DNA from: Thermomonas sp.
GTDB lineage: Bacteria > Pseudomonadota > Gammaproteobacteria > Xanthomonadales > Xanthomonadaceae
Length of the DNA stretch: 8,851 nt
NCBI GenBank assembly: GCA_024711415.1
Contig: JANJSW010000161.1
Location: forward strand, 1 to 8,851
Reading direction: 5' to 3'
Position 1 is the stretch's first letter, and every line of letters begins with the position of its first letter. The position numbers and the translations under genes are program-made. Under the pieces are notes generated by a model, which was not told where the DNA came from, made no database searches, and saw only the letters and a program-made list of their open reading frames with translations. Below, piece by piece: positions 1-7,269 of the stretch.

Positions 1-1996
<1,996 letters not shown>

Positions 1997-2005
1997 GTCC
2001 TTGCT

Positions 2006-2033
2006 CGTCATTCCCGCCTTTGCGGGAATGACG
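2006..2033. repeat. REP-like palindrome (CGTCATTCCCGC arms)
   Basis: Perfect 12-bp arms, CGTCATTCCCGC at 2006-2017 and its reverse complement at 2022-2033, flank a 4-nt loop (CTTT). The element begins 9 bp after the murD2 stop. The ATTCCCGC...GCGGGAAT core is the kind of short dispersed palindrome found in intergenic regions of many proteobacteria; its shadow translation VIPAKAGMT is typical of such elements. In RNA it would form a strong hairpin at the end of the murL-murD2 transcript. No T-run follows, so it is more likely a repeat or mRNA-end-stabilising structure than a true intrinsic terminator. Confidence 0.7.
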
Positions 2034-2103
2034 GAAGCAAAGTTCACGCCTGCCGAACTCGGATCGCGTAGCGTAAGCCGGTCATCGCCCCGGAGCCTTC
2101 GCC

Positions 2104-2898
2104 ATGCGCCGTTCTCTGCTCGCCCTCGGATTGCTGTTCGCCGCCGCTCCCGCGTTCGCCGCCATGCAGGCGAAGCCCGTTGAGTGGAGCGTCGGCAAGG
2201 ACCACTTCAGCGGCTACGTGGTCTATGACGATGCCTCCGCGGCGAAGCGGCCCGGGTTGGTGATGGTGCCGAACTGGATGGGCGTCACCGACGACGCGGT
2301 GGCGCGCGCCAAGGCGGTGGCCGGAGCCGATTACGTGGTGCTGGTGGCGGATGTGTACGGCAAGGGTCGGCAGCCCGCCAACGCCGGCGAAGCCGGCAAG
2401 CTGGCCGGCAGCCTGCGCGGCGAGGACCGCAGCACGCTGCGCGCCCGCATCGACGCCGCGGTGGCGACCTTGAAGGCGCAGGCCGGCAAGGCGCCGCTGG
2501 ACGCCGCGCGGATCGGCGCGTTCGGCTTCTGCTTCGGCGGTTCCACCGTGCTGGAGCTGGCGCGCAGCGGCGCCGAGCTGGCGGGCGTGGTCAGCCTGCA
2601 CGGCGGGCTGGCGCCCGGCGCCAAATCGGCGACCGCCGCGGCGGTGAAGACGCCGGTGCTGGTGCTCAATGGCGCCGACGACAAGGCGGTTCCCGACAGC
2701 GACATCGTCGCCTTCGAACAGGAGATGGACGGCGCCGGCGCGGACTGGCAGTTCGTCGACTTCAGCGGCGCGGTGCACTGCTTCGCCGAGCCTTCGGCCG
2801 GCAGCGATCCCGCCAGCAACTGTCGCTACGACGAGCGCGCGGCGAAGCGGGCCTACCGGATGATGGCGGACTTCTTCCGCGAGCGGTTCGCGCTGTAG
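2104..2898 (+). CDS. Exported dienelactone hydrolase family protein
   Basis: A 264-aa alpha/beta hydrolase of the dienelactone hydrolase (DLH) family. Residues 1-19 look like a Sec signal peptide (MRRS, a Leu/Ala core, then AFA before the predicted cut at A20), so it should act in the periplasm; family enzymes are often cytoplasmic. The likely catalytic triad is visible: the nucleophile C143 in GFCFGG, D193 in NGADDKAVP and H225 in GAVHCF. The conserved Glu of the QEIFG motif in classical DLH is absent; the matching segment reads VPNWMGV (about 55-61). The substrate is therefore unknown: it could be an ester, lactone or thioester, not necessarily a dienelactone. The start ATG 2104 has GGAG at 2092-2095 with 8-nt spacing. 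It is a single gene converging on the minus-strand ispB gene 39 bp away, and I see no clear promoter in 2034-2091. Confidence 0.85.
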   Translation: MRRSLLALGLLFAAAPAFAAMQAKPVEWSVGKDHFSGYVVYDDASAAKRPGLVMVPNWMGVTDDAVARAKAVAGADYVVLVADVYGKGRQPANAGEAGKLAGSLRGEDRSTLRARIDAAVATLKAQAGKAPLDAARIGAFGFCFGGSTVLELARSGAELAGVVSLHGGLAPGAKSATAAAVKTPVLVLNGADDKAVPDSDIVAFEQEMDGAGADWQFVDFSGAVHCFAEPSAGSDPASNCRYDERAAKRAYRMMADFFRERFAL

Positions 2899-2908
2899 GG
2901 CAGCAGTA

Positions 2909-2924
2909 AGCCGGCGTGACGGCT
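2909..2924. terminator. Weak bidirectional hairpin between convergent genes
   Basis: AGCCG (2909-2913) and CGGCT (2920-2924) enclose a 6-nt loop. An alternative pairing is GGCAGC (2899-2904) with GCTGCC (2922-2927). Both lie in the 39-bp gap between the stops of the DLH-family gene and ispB. There is no T-run on either side, so termination here is a weak inference from position. Confidence 0.3.
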
Positions 2925-2937
2925 GCCGCGGGCCTGG

Positions 2938-3960
2938 TCAGTGGTCGCGGCTGACCGAATATCGCGCCAGGCCGCGCAGCGCGTCCACGTAGGCATTGCC
3001 CGGCAGTGCCGCCAGCGCGGTGTCGGCGGCGTCCGCGTAGGTCGTTGCCCGGACGCGGCTGTAGTCCAGGCTCCCGCAGCGGGCAATCGCCGCCTGCACC
3101 GTGGCCAGCCCGTCCAGGTCGCCTTCCTCGACGATTCGGCGCAGCTCGCCGCGGACGGTTTCGTCGCTGTGCGCCATCGCGTGGATCAGCGGCAGGGTCA
3201 TCTTGCCTTCGGCCAGGTCGTCGCCGAGGTTCTTGCCCAGCGTCGCGGCGTCGGAAGCGTAGTCCAGCACGTCGTCGGCGATCTGGAAGGCGTAGCCCAG
3301 GCGCAGGCCGTAGTCGTGCAGCGCCTGCTGGGTGGCGGCGTCGGCGCCGGCCAGCAGCGCGCCCAGGCGGGTGGCGGCGGCGAACAGGATCGCGGTCTTG
3401 CGCTCGATCACCCGCAGGTAGGCGGCTTCGTCGGTGTCCGGGTTGCGCACATGCAGCAGCTGCAGCACCTCGCCTTCGGCGATCATGTTGGTGGTGTCGG
3501 CGAGGATCTTCTGCACGTCCATCCGCTCCAGCTCCACCATCAGCTGGAAGCTGCGCGAATACAGGAAATCGCCGACCAGCACGGAAGCGGCGTTGCCCCA
3601 GACCGCGTTCGCGGTCTTGCGGCCGCGGCGCAGGTCGGATTCATCGACCACGTCGTCGTGCAGCAGGGTGGAGGTGTGGATGAACTCCACCACCGCCGCC
3701 AGCTGGTGGGCGTCGGGGCCGATGCCCTTGCCGTGCGCGTCGCCGAGCGCGCCGGACGCCAGCAGCAACAGCATCGGCCGCAGCCGCTTGCCGCCGGCGC
3801 CGACGATGTACTCGGCGATCTGGTTGACCAGCACCACGTCCGAGGCCAGCCGGCGGCGGATCAGCGCGTCCATCGCGGTCATGTCGGGCGCGGCCAGGAC
3901 CTGGATCGCCTTGAGGTCGGGCGCGGCATGCGCGAGGGCGGGAGCGGTCATGGGCGGCAT
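2938..3960 (-). CDS. ispB: All-trans polyprenyl (octaprenyl-type) diphosphate synthase
   Basis: This trans-isoprenyl diphosphate synthase (340 aa from ATG 3960) condenses isopentenyl diphosphate units to make the side-chain precursor of ubiquinone. Motifs from this start: GKRLRP (about 57-62), the first Asp-rich motif LLHDDVVDESDLRRG (DDVVD 102-106), the second Asp-rich motif QIADDVLDY (DDVLD 229-233), and GDDLAEGKMTLPLI. The fifth residue before the first motif is Ser (97), a small residue compatible with a long-chain product rather than farnesyl or geranylgeranyl diphosphate; octaprenyl is inferred, not shown. Start choice: the frame is open to 4053, but the first 31 residues are not family-like and a -10 box lies at 3977-3982, so the start should be ATG 3960 or ATG 3951 nine bases later. 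Neither has a clear Shine-Dalgarno. The gene is divergent from ssb and convergent with the DLH-family gene. Confidence 0.92.
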   Translation of the reverse strand: MPPMTAPALAHAAPDLKAIQVLAAPDMTAMDALIRRRLASDVVLVNQIAEYIVGAGGKRLRPMLLLLASGALGDAHGKGIGPDAHQLAAVVEFIHTSTLLHDDVVDESDLRRGRKTANAVWGNAASVLVGDFLYSRSFQLMVELERMDVQKILADTTNMIAEGEVLQLLHVRNPDTDEAAYLRVIERKTAILFAAATRLGALLAGADAATQQALHDYGLRLGYAFQIADDVLDYASDAATLGKNLGDDLAEGKMTLPLIHAMAHSDETVRGELRRIVEEGDLDGLATVQAAIARCGSLDYSRVRATTYADAADTALAALPGNAYVDALRGLARYSVSRDH

Positions 3961-3976
3961 CGGCGGGGAATGCCGA

Positions 3977-3982
3977 AGTATA
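3977..3982 (-). promoter_or_regulatory. Candidate -10 box for ispB
   Basis: On the minus strand this reads TATACT, one mismatch from TATAAT. Transcription would start near 3970, only about 10-20 nt before the candidate ATGs at 3960 and 3951. No good -35 is visible at normal spacing. The box supports a downstream start for ispB and a very short leader. Confidence 0.45.
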
Positions 3983-4037
3983 AGCGTTGAGGGTGTTTTC
4001 CGACCCCCCGGCGCGGCGTCGGCTGGCTGGCGCCGGC

Positions 4038-4043
4038 TATACT
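4038..4043 (+). promoter_or_regulatory. Candidate -10 box for ssb
   Basis: TATACT on the plus strand, identical to the box on the opposite strand at 3977-3982. Transcription would start near 4050, giving an ssb leader of about 45 nt. I see no convincing -35 hexamer 16-18 bp upstream. Confidence 0.45.
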
Positions 4044-4094
4044 CCGATGCCATCGTCCAGTCCCGGACGAGCGAAATCCAGAGTGAGGCAGCAC

Positions 4095-4640
4095 ATGGCG
4101 CGCGGCGTGAACAAAGTGATCCTGGTCGGCAACCTCGGCAACGATCCCGACGTGAAGTACACCCAGGGCGGGATGGCGATCACCACGCTGAGCGTGGCAA
4201 CCACCAGCGTGCGCAAGGACCGCGACGGCAACCAGCAGGAAAAGACCGAATGGCACCGCGTCAAGCTGTTCGGCAAGCTCGGCGAGATTGCCGGTGAATA
4301 CCTGAAGAAGGGCCGCCAGGTCTACATCGAAGGTCGCCTCGAATACGGCTCCTACGAAAAGGACGGGGTCAAGCACTACACCACCGACATCGTCGCCGAC
4401 GAGATGCAGATGATCGGCGGCGGCGAAGGCCAGCGCGGTGGCGGCGAGGGTGGCGGTGGTTACCAGCCGCGTGGCGGCGGCGAAGGCGGCGGTTACCAGC
4501 GTGGCGGTGGCAGCGGTGGTGGCGGCTACGGCGGTGATCGCCCGCAGCGCAGCGCGCCGGCCCAGCGCCGCGAGCCCGCGCAGGCACCGGCCAAGCCGGC
4601 CTTCGATGACGTGCCGTTCGACGACGATATCCCGTTCTAG
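4095..4640 (+). CDS. ssb: Single-stranded DNA-binding protein SSB
   Basis: A 181-aa bacterial SSB, near the usual length (E. coli has 178). It coats single-stranded DNA in replication, repair and recombination and recruits partners. Residues 1 to about 108 form the OB fold: [20 protein letters not shown], then [20 protein letters not shown] with W53 and F59 where E. coli SSB has stacking aromatics, and [16 protein letters not shown]. Residues 108-148 are a Gly-rich linker with repeated GGGEGGG and YQ units. Residues 149-168 are Pro/Ala/Arg-rich, and the acidic tip [11 protein letters not shown] is the conserved protein-docking tail. The start ATG 4095 has GAGG at 4085-4088, 6-nt spacing. Homology begins at this Met; the frame runs upstream to 3987 without family-like sequence. 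It is divergent from ispB and followed 41 bp later by a thioesterase gene. Confidence 0.97.
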   Translation: MARGVNKVILVGNLGNDPDVKYTQGGMAITTLSVATTSVRKDRDGNQQEKTEWHRVKLFGKLGEIAGEYLKKGRQVYIEGRLEYGSYEKDGVKHYTTDIVADEMQMIGGGEGQRGGGEGGGGYQPRGGGEGGGYQRGGGSGGGGYGGDRPQRSAPAQRREPAQAPAKPAFDDVPFDDDIPF

Positions 4641-4652
4641 AATCTGCCTGCC

Positions 4653-4669
4653 GCCGCGCCTCGCGCGGC
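4653..4669 (+). other. Hairpin between ssb and the thioesterase gene
   Basis: GCCGCGC (4653-4659) and GCGCGGC (4663-4669) form a perfect 7-bp G/C stem with a 3-nt loop (CTC). It sits 12 bp after the ssb stop and just before the thioesterase ribosome binding site (GGGAG, 4671-4675). No T-run follows. It may stabilise the ssb mRNA end or reduce read-through translation, rather than terminate fully. Confidence 0.4.
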
Positions 4670-4681
4670 CGGGAGCCAAGC

Positions 4682-5191
4682 ATGAGCGGACGCCAGCGCC
4701 AGTTGAGCATGGGCTTCCTTGCCGAGCCGTCGGACGTGAACTTCGGCGGCAAGGTGCATGGTGGGCAGGTGATGCGCTGGATCGACCAGGCCGGCTATGC
4801 CGCCGCGGTCGGCTGGAGCGGGCACTACAGCGTCACCGTGGCGGTGGGTGGGATCCGCTTCGTGGCGCCGATCCGGATCGGCGATCTGGTCGCGGTGCAG
4901 GCCACGCTGATCCATACCGGAACCACTTCCATGCATTTCGCGGTGGACGTGCGTGCGCGCGATCCGCGCGCCGACGAGGCCGACGCGCGCCTGTGCACCC
5001 ACTGCGTGATCGTGTTCGTGGCGCTGGATGCCCCGGAAGGCGCGCCGGTGCCGGTGCCGCCGTGGCAGCCGCGCAGCGAGGAGGACCGCAAGCTGGCCGA
5101 GTACGCGCAACAGGTGATGGCGCTGGGTCGCGACGTGGAGCAGGCGGTGGCGCGCTACCGGCAGGCGGCCGTCGACGCCCGCAAACAGTGA
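4682..5191 (+). CDS. Hotdog-fold acyl-CoA thioesterase (YciA/BACH type)
   Basis: A 169-aa single hotdog domain acyl-CoA hydrolase, which should cleave acyl-CoA thioesters to free acid and CoA in the cytoplasm. The N-terminal motif LAEPSDVNFGGKVHGGQVMRWID contains the family signature: N20, HGG at 26-28 and D35. The Asn-Asp spacing of 15 residues equals that of the catalytic Asn24/Asp39 pair in the Neisseria acyl-CoA thioesterase, so N20 and D35 are the likely catalytic pair. IRFVAPIRIGDLV (58-70) is the second conserved block. After about residue 130 a charged helical tail follows. ATG 4682 has GGGAG at 4671-4675 with 6-nt spacing. Only 41 bp separates it from ssb on the same strand, so co-transcription is likely. 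Chain-length preference cannot be read from the sequence. Confidence 0.88.
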   Translation: MSGRQRQLSMGFLAEPSDVNFGGKVHGGQVMRWIDQAGYAAAVGWSGHYSVTVAVGGIRFVAPIRIGDLVAVQATLIHTGTTSMHFAVDVRARDPRADEADARLCTHCVIVFVALDAPEGAPVPVPPWQPRSEEDRKLAEYAQQVMALGRDVEQAVARYRQAAVDARKQ

Positions 5192-5212
5192 CGCCGCCCG
5201 CAGGCGGCGTCA
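5189..5212. terminator. Hairpin terminator between convergent genes
   Basis: A perfect 10-bp stem, TGACGCCGCC (5189-5198) with GGCGGCGTCA (5203-5212), and a 4-nt loop (CGCA). The left arm starts with the thioesterase TGA stop codon itself. It serves the ssb-thioesterase transcript and, on the other strand, the NlpC/P60 transcript, whose stop is 26 bp further on. U-runs are poor: on the minus strand the stem is followed by CTGTTTGC, on the plus strand by TCGGC. Position and stability make a bidirectional terminator the best call. Confidence 0.6.
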
Positions 5213-5237
5213 TCGGCACAGGTTGGAGACTGCCGGC

Positions 5238-5903
5238 TCAGCTGCCGGTGGCCAGGCGCCGCGCCTCGAGATACTTCTGCGCCCAATAGCCGCTGGTCAG
5301 GCTGGAGACGGTGACATCGCGGCCGGTGCGCGGTGCGTGCACGAACTTGCCTTCGCCGACATAGATGCCGACGTGGTCGATGTGGCCGCGCTTGCCGAAG
5401 AACACCAGGTCGCCCTCGGCCAGCGCGTCGCGGCTGGCGACCTTGGTGCCTTCGTCGGCCATCGCGCGCGACACGCGCGGCAGGTCGATGCCGATGGTGC
5501 GGAACACGTAGCCGACCAGGCCGCTGCAGTCGAAGCCGCTTTCCGGCGAGCTGCCGCCCCAGCGATAGGGCGTGCCGAGCAGGGAGAACGCGCGCTGCAG
5601 CACGGTCTTGACCAGCGACGGGCTGGTCGGCGCGTCCTTGGCCTTCTGCAGGATGGCCAGCTGGGCGGCCAGCGGTGCGGTATCGGGGGTGGCGATGGCG
5701 GCCGGGGCAGGCAGCAACAGCGCGGCGGCGGATGCGGCCTGCGGCGCAGTGTCGGTCTTGGAAGTCGCGGGATTCATCGCCAGTGCCGGCAGGCTGCCTG
5801 CCACGAGGGCGAGGGCAAGGGCCAGTCGGAGCACGCGGCGGAAACGCAGTGCGGAATGGCCGTGGGGCAGGTTCGCTGTCTTCACGCGGTCATCACGATG
5901 CAA
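5238..5903 (-). CDS. Secreted NlpC/P60 family peptidoglycan endopeptidase
   Basis: A 221-aa cell-wall hydrolase with a C-terminal NlpC/P60 cysteine-peptidase domain, expected to cut gamma-D-Glu-diamino acid bonds in peptidoglycan stems. An N-terminal signal peptide is visible (RFRRVLRLALALALVAG, then ALA before a cut near residue 42). A low-complexity Ala/Pro/Thr region (43-80) precedes the domain from about 97. Catalytic residues are C126 in FDCSGLVGYVF, H177 in DHVGIYVG and H189 in FVHAPRTG. No SH3 or LysM domain precedes the catalytic domain. The start is uncertain: TTG 5903 gives the longest form, GTG 5885 is an in-frame alternative, and neither has a clear Shine-Dalgarno. It lies 128 bp downstream of a paralogue in the same orientation. 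A possible -10 (CATAGT on the minus strand) is around 5914-5919. Confidence 0.9.
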   Translation of the reverse strand: MHRDDRVKTANLPHGHSALRFRRVLRLALALALVAGSLPALAMNPATSKTDTAPQAASAAALLLPAPAAIATPDTAPLAAQLAILQKAKDAPTSPSLVKTVLQRAFSLLGTPYRWGGSSPESGFDCSGLVGYVFRTIGIDLPRVSRAMADEGTKVASRDALAEGDLVFFGKRGHIDHVGIYVGEGKFVHAPRTGRDVTVSSLTSGYWAQKYLEARRLATGS

Positions 5904-6031
5904 AAGCAGCGGCGACTATGCCTGCGATGACGGGTCGGGAAGTTCAGAAACTGTTAGCTGGCGCAAGATGAATAGGCGGGAATTCACATATCCATCATCG
6001 GGATGCGAGCTTTCGTGACGGACTTCACGTT
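5904..6031 (-). other. Intergenic region between tandem NlpC/P60 genes
   Basis: These 128 bp are less G+C-rich than the surrounding genes. They hold a small inverted repeat, CGTGA (6014-6018) and TCACG (6025-6029) with a 6-nt loop, just past the stop of the lipoprotein gene in its own direction, and probably the promoter of the secreted paralogue. No open frame with protein-like sequence was found. Confidence 0.4.
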
Positions 6032-6592
6032 TCACTTCAGCAGCCGTCTCGCCCCGGAGTAATGGTCGATCCACCAATGTCCGTCCAGGGAATCAAGCCG
6101 GACCGTACCGCCGCTGCTGGGCGCATGGACGAAGCGGCCCTGGCCCACGTAGATGCCGACGTGGCTGACCTGGCCGGCGCTGCCGAAGAACACCAGATCG
6201 CCTCCTGCCAGCCGTTCCGGCCGGATGCGCGGTCCCTGCATGGCCGCCAGTTCGCGGGTGGTGCGGGGCAGGCGCAGGTCCAGCATGTCGCGGAACACGT
6301 AGCCGACCAGCCCGCTGCAGTCGAAGCCGCCTTCGGGGGTGTTGCCGCCGTAGCGATAGGGTGTGCCGACCAAGCTGATGGCGCGCATCAGCACCGCGTT
6401 GGCCCTGGCCGGATCGGCCGGCTCCACCATCGGCCAGTCGCGGGCGATGGCGCGTGGCGGCGCGTCGCGGGTGGCCTTGCCGCCGCCGCAGCCGGCCAGC
6501 GCGGCGGCCAGCAGCAGGGCCGGCAATGGCGCAAGCGCGGCGCAGCGTCGATAATGCGCGCCCGGTCGCTGGTTGCAGTCGGCTGGTTCCAT
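6032..6592 (-). CDS. NlpC/P60 family lipoprotein, peptidoglycan endopeptidase
   Basis: A 186-aa paralogue of the neighbouring secreted NlpC/P60 protein, but with a lipoprotein signal. The Leu/Ala-rich core PALLLAAALAGC ends in a lipobox LAGC (Cys35). The +2 residue is Gly, not Asp, so sorting to the outer membrane is expected. The catalytic domain starts near residue 68: C92 in FDCSGLVGYVF, H144 in SHVGIYVG and H156 in FVHAPSSG. The Cys-His-His spacings (52 and 12) nearly match the paralogue (51 and 12). Probable role: cutting stem peptides during cell-wall growth or recycling, from the inner face of the outer membrane. The start chosen is ATG 6592, which gives a basic patch (YRR) before the hydrophobic core; the frame extends to TTG 6628. 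No good Shine-Dalgarno is seen. It is divergent from slyD. Confidence 0.9.
   Translation of the reverse strand: MEPADCNQRPGAHYRRCAALAPLPALLLAAALAGCGGGKATRDAPPRAIARDWPMVEPADPARANAVLMRAISLVGTPYRYGGNTPEGGFDCSGLVGYVFRDMLDLRLPRTTRELAAMQGPRIRPERLAGGDLVFFGSAGQVSHVGIYVGQGRFVHAPSSGGTVRLDSLDGHWWIDHYSGARRLLK
6550..6555 (+). promoter_or_regulatory. Candidate -10 box for slyD
   Basis: GATAAT followed by G, one mismatch from TATAAT, on the plus strand. It lies inside the start region of the divergent lipoprotein gene. Transcription would begin near 6562, giving a slyD leader of about 93 nt that runs antisense to the lipoprotein gene's first codons. The same GATAATG string occurs before the oxidoreductase gene. 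No good -35 is visible. Confidence 0.35.
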
Positions 6593-6603
6593 CCCGCGCA
6601 GTG

Positions 6604-6628
6604 TTGCCGCAACCGCATGCGGCGGCAA
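6604..6628. promoter_or_regulatory. Nested dyad in the lipoprotein-slyD divergent region
   Basis: TTGCCG (6604-6609) pairs with CGGCAA (6623-6628), and inside lies the perfect 10-bp palindrome CCGCATGCGG (6613-6622); three extra bases on the left (6610-6612) are unpaired. It sits in the slyD leader and just upstream of the lipoprotein start. It could be an operator or an mRNA structure; the protein or ligand, if any, is unknown. Confidence 0.35.
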
Positions 6629-6654
6629 GCGCCCAACCGATTGGCAGGCACATC

Positions 6655-7137
6655 ATGAAGATCGAAAAAGACCGCGTTGTCCGTTTCCACTACGCCGTGG
6701 CCGAGGCCGGCAAGGAGCAGCTGGAGAGCTCCAAGGCCGTGGGCGAGCCGCTGGCCATCCTGTTCGGCCGCGGGCAGATCATCCCCGGCCTGGAAAAGGC
6801 GATGGACGGCCATGAAGCCGGCGAAAGCTTCAAGGCCGCGGTCACCGCCAGCGAGGCCTACGGCGAGCGCCGCGACGGCCTGACCCAGCGCATCCCCAAG
6901 AAGCATTTCGGCGACCAGAAGCTCGCCCCGGGCATGCAGGTGGTCTTGAACACCAACTTCGGCCCGCGCGCGGTGACCATCGAGAAGGTGGGCATGAGCG
7001 TGGTCGACGTGGACCTGAACCATCCGATGGCGGGCAAGGACCTAGAATTCGACATCGAGATCGTCGAAGTGCGCGAGGCCAGCGAGGAAGAGATCGCCCA
7101 CGGCCACGTGCACGGCGAGGGCGGCCACGCGCATTGA
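6655..7137 (+). CDS. slyD: FKBP-type peptidyl-prolyl cis-trans isomerase, SlyD type
   Basis: A 160-aa SlyD-like protein: a prolyl isomerase and chaperone of the cytoplasm, often also a nickel-binding accessory protein. The first FKBP part covers about residues 1-70 (VVRFHYAV, FGRGQIIPGLEKAMDGHEAGE). A chaperone 'insert-in-flap' domain follows at about 72-121 (YGERRDGLTQRIPKKHF, matching the SlyD pattern), and the FKBP fold closes with LNHPMAGKDLEFDIEIVEVREA. The tail HGHVHGEGGHAH has five histidines. It is a short version of the long His/Cys/Asp-rich metal-binding tail of E. coli SlyD and lacks cysteine, so metal handling is plausible but probably weaker. ATG 6655 has GCAGG at 6644-6648 with 6-nt spacing. 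The TGA stop at 7135-7137 lies inside the first hairpin of the downstream array. Confidence 0.93.
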   Translation: MKIEKDRVVRFHYAVAEAGKEQLESSKAVGEPLAILFGRGQIIPGLEKAMDGHEAGESFKAAVTASEAYGERRDGLTQRIPKKHFGDQKLAPGMQVVLNTNFGPRAVTIEKVGMSVVDVDLNHPMAGKDLEFDIEIVEVREASEEEIAHGHVHGEGGHAH

Positions 7138-7159
7138 TCCATGCGCAGCATGGATCAAT
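7133..7159 (+). repeat. Perfect 12-bp hairpin over the slyD stop
   Basis: ATTGATCCATGC (7133-7144) and GCATGGATCAAT (7148-7159) are exact reverse complements around a GCA loop. The arm covers the last slyD codons and the stop. Its 9-nt tip, TGCGCAGCA (7142-7150), is the exact reverse complement of the tip of the next hairpin (7169-7177). Confidence 0.75.
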
Positions 7160-7186
7160 CCCAAAGTTTGCTGCGCAAACTTCGGG
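7160..7186 (+). repeat. Second hairpin of the array
   Basis: AAGTTTGC (7164-7171) and GCAAACTT (7175-7182) form 8 perfect bp around a TGC loop. After one A-C mismatch, CCC (7160-7162) pairs with GGG (7184-7186), giving 11 bp in all. It directly abuts the first hairpin. No T-run follows. Confidence 0.7.
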
Positions 7187-7191
7187 CCCCG

Positions 7192-7264
7192 GCTGTTAGC
7201 GGCCAGACCCCCATTCGCGCCTGCGGCGCGAATCGCCCCCTGACTCAGGGGGCTGGTTAACAGC
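7192..7264 (+). repeat. Compound nested structure with two exclusive folds
   Basis: The outer arms are GCTGTTA (7192-7198) and TAACAGC (7258-7264). Inside, CCAG (7203-7206) pairs with CTGG (7253-7256), and CCCCC (7208-7212) can pair with GGGGG (7248-7252), leaving A7207 bulged. Enclosed is a perfect 9-bp hairpin, ATTCGCGCC (7213-7221) with GGCGCGAAT (7225-7233), loop TGC. Alternatively GCCCCCTG (7235-7242) pairs with CAGGGGGC (7246-7253), which uses the same G-run. It may be a dispersed mobile repeat, a structured RNA or a 3'UTR element; the sequence alone does not decide. Confidence 0.6.
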
Positions 7265-7269
7265 TGCAT

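Noticed and set aside
2941..3990. A 349-codon plus-strand frame opposite ispB
   Set aside because: Val/Gln/Gly/His-rich composition without motifs, fully explained as the shadow of the conserved prenyl synthase.
4416..4540. Mobile or tandem repeat insertion in ssb
   Set aside because: The repeats stay in frame and encode the Gly-rich linker normal for this family; they are reported only as low-complexity coding sequence.
6388..7023. A 211-codon minus-strand frame covering slyD and part of the lipoprotein gene
   Set aside because: It is the shadow of slyD, and its C-terminal part is an out-of-frame reading of the lipoprotein gene.
7133..7264. Known riboswitch in the leader of the oxidoreductase gene
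   Set aside because: The structures lie upstream of a terminator and upstream of the likely promoter of that gene, so they belong to the slyD transcript. I recognise no known riboswitch core.
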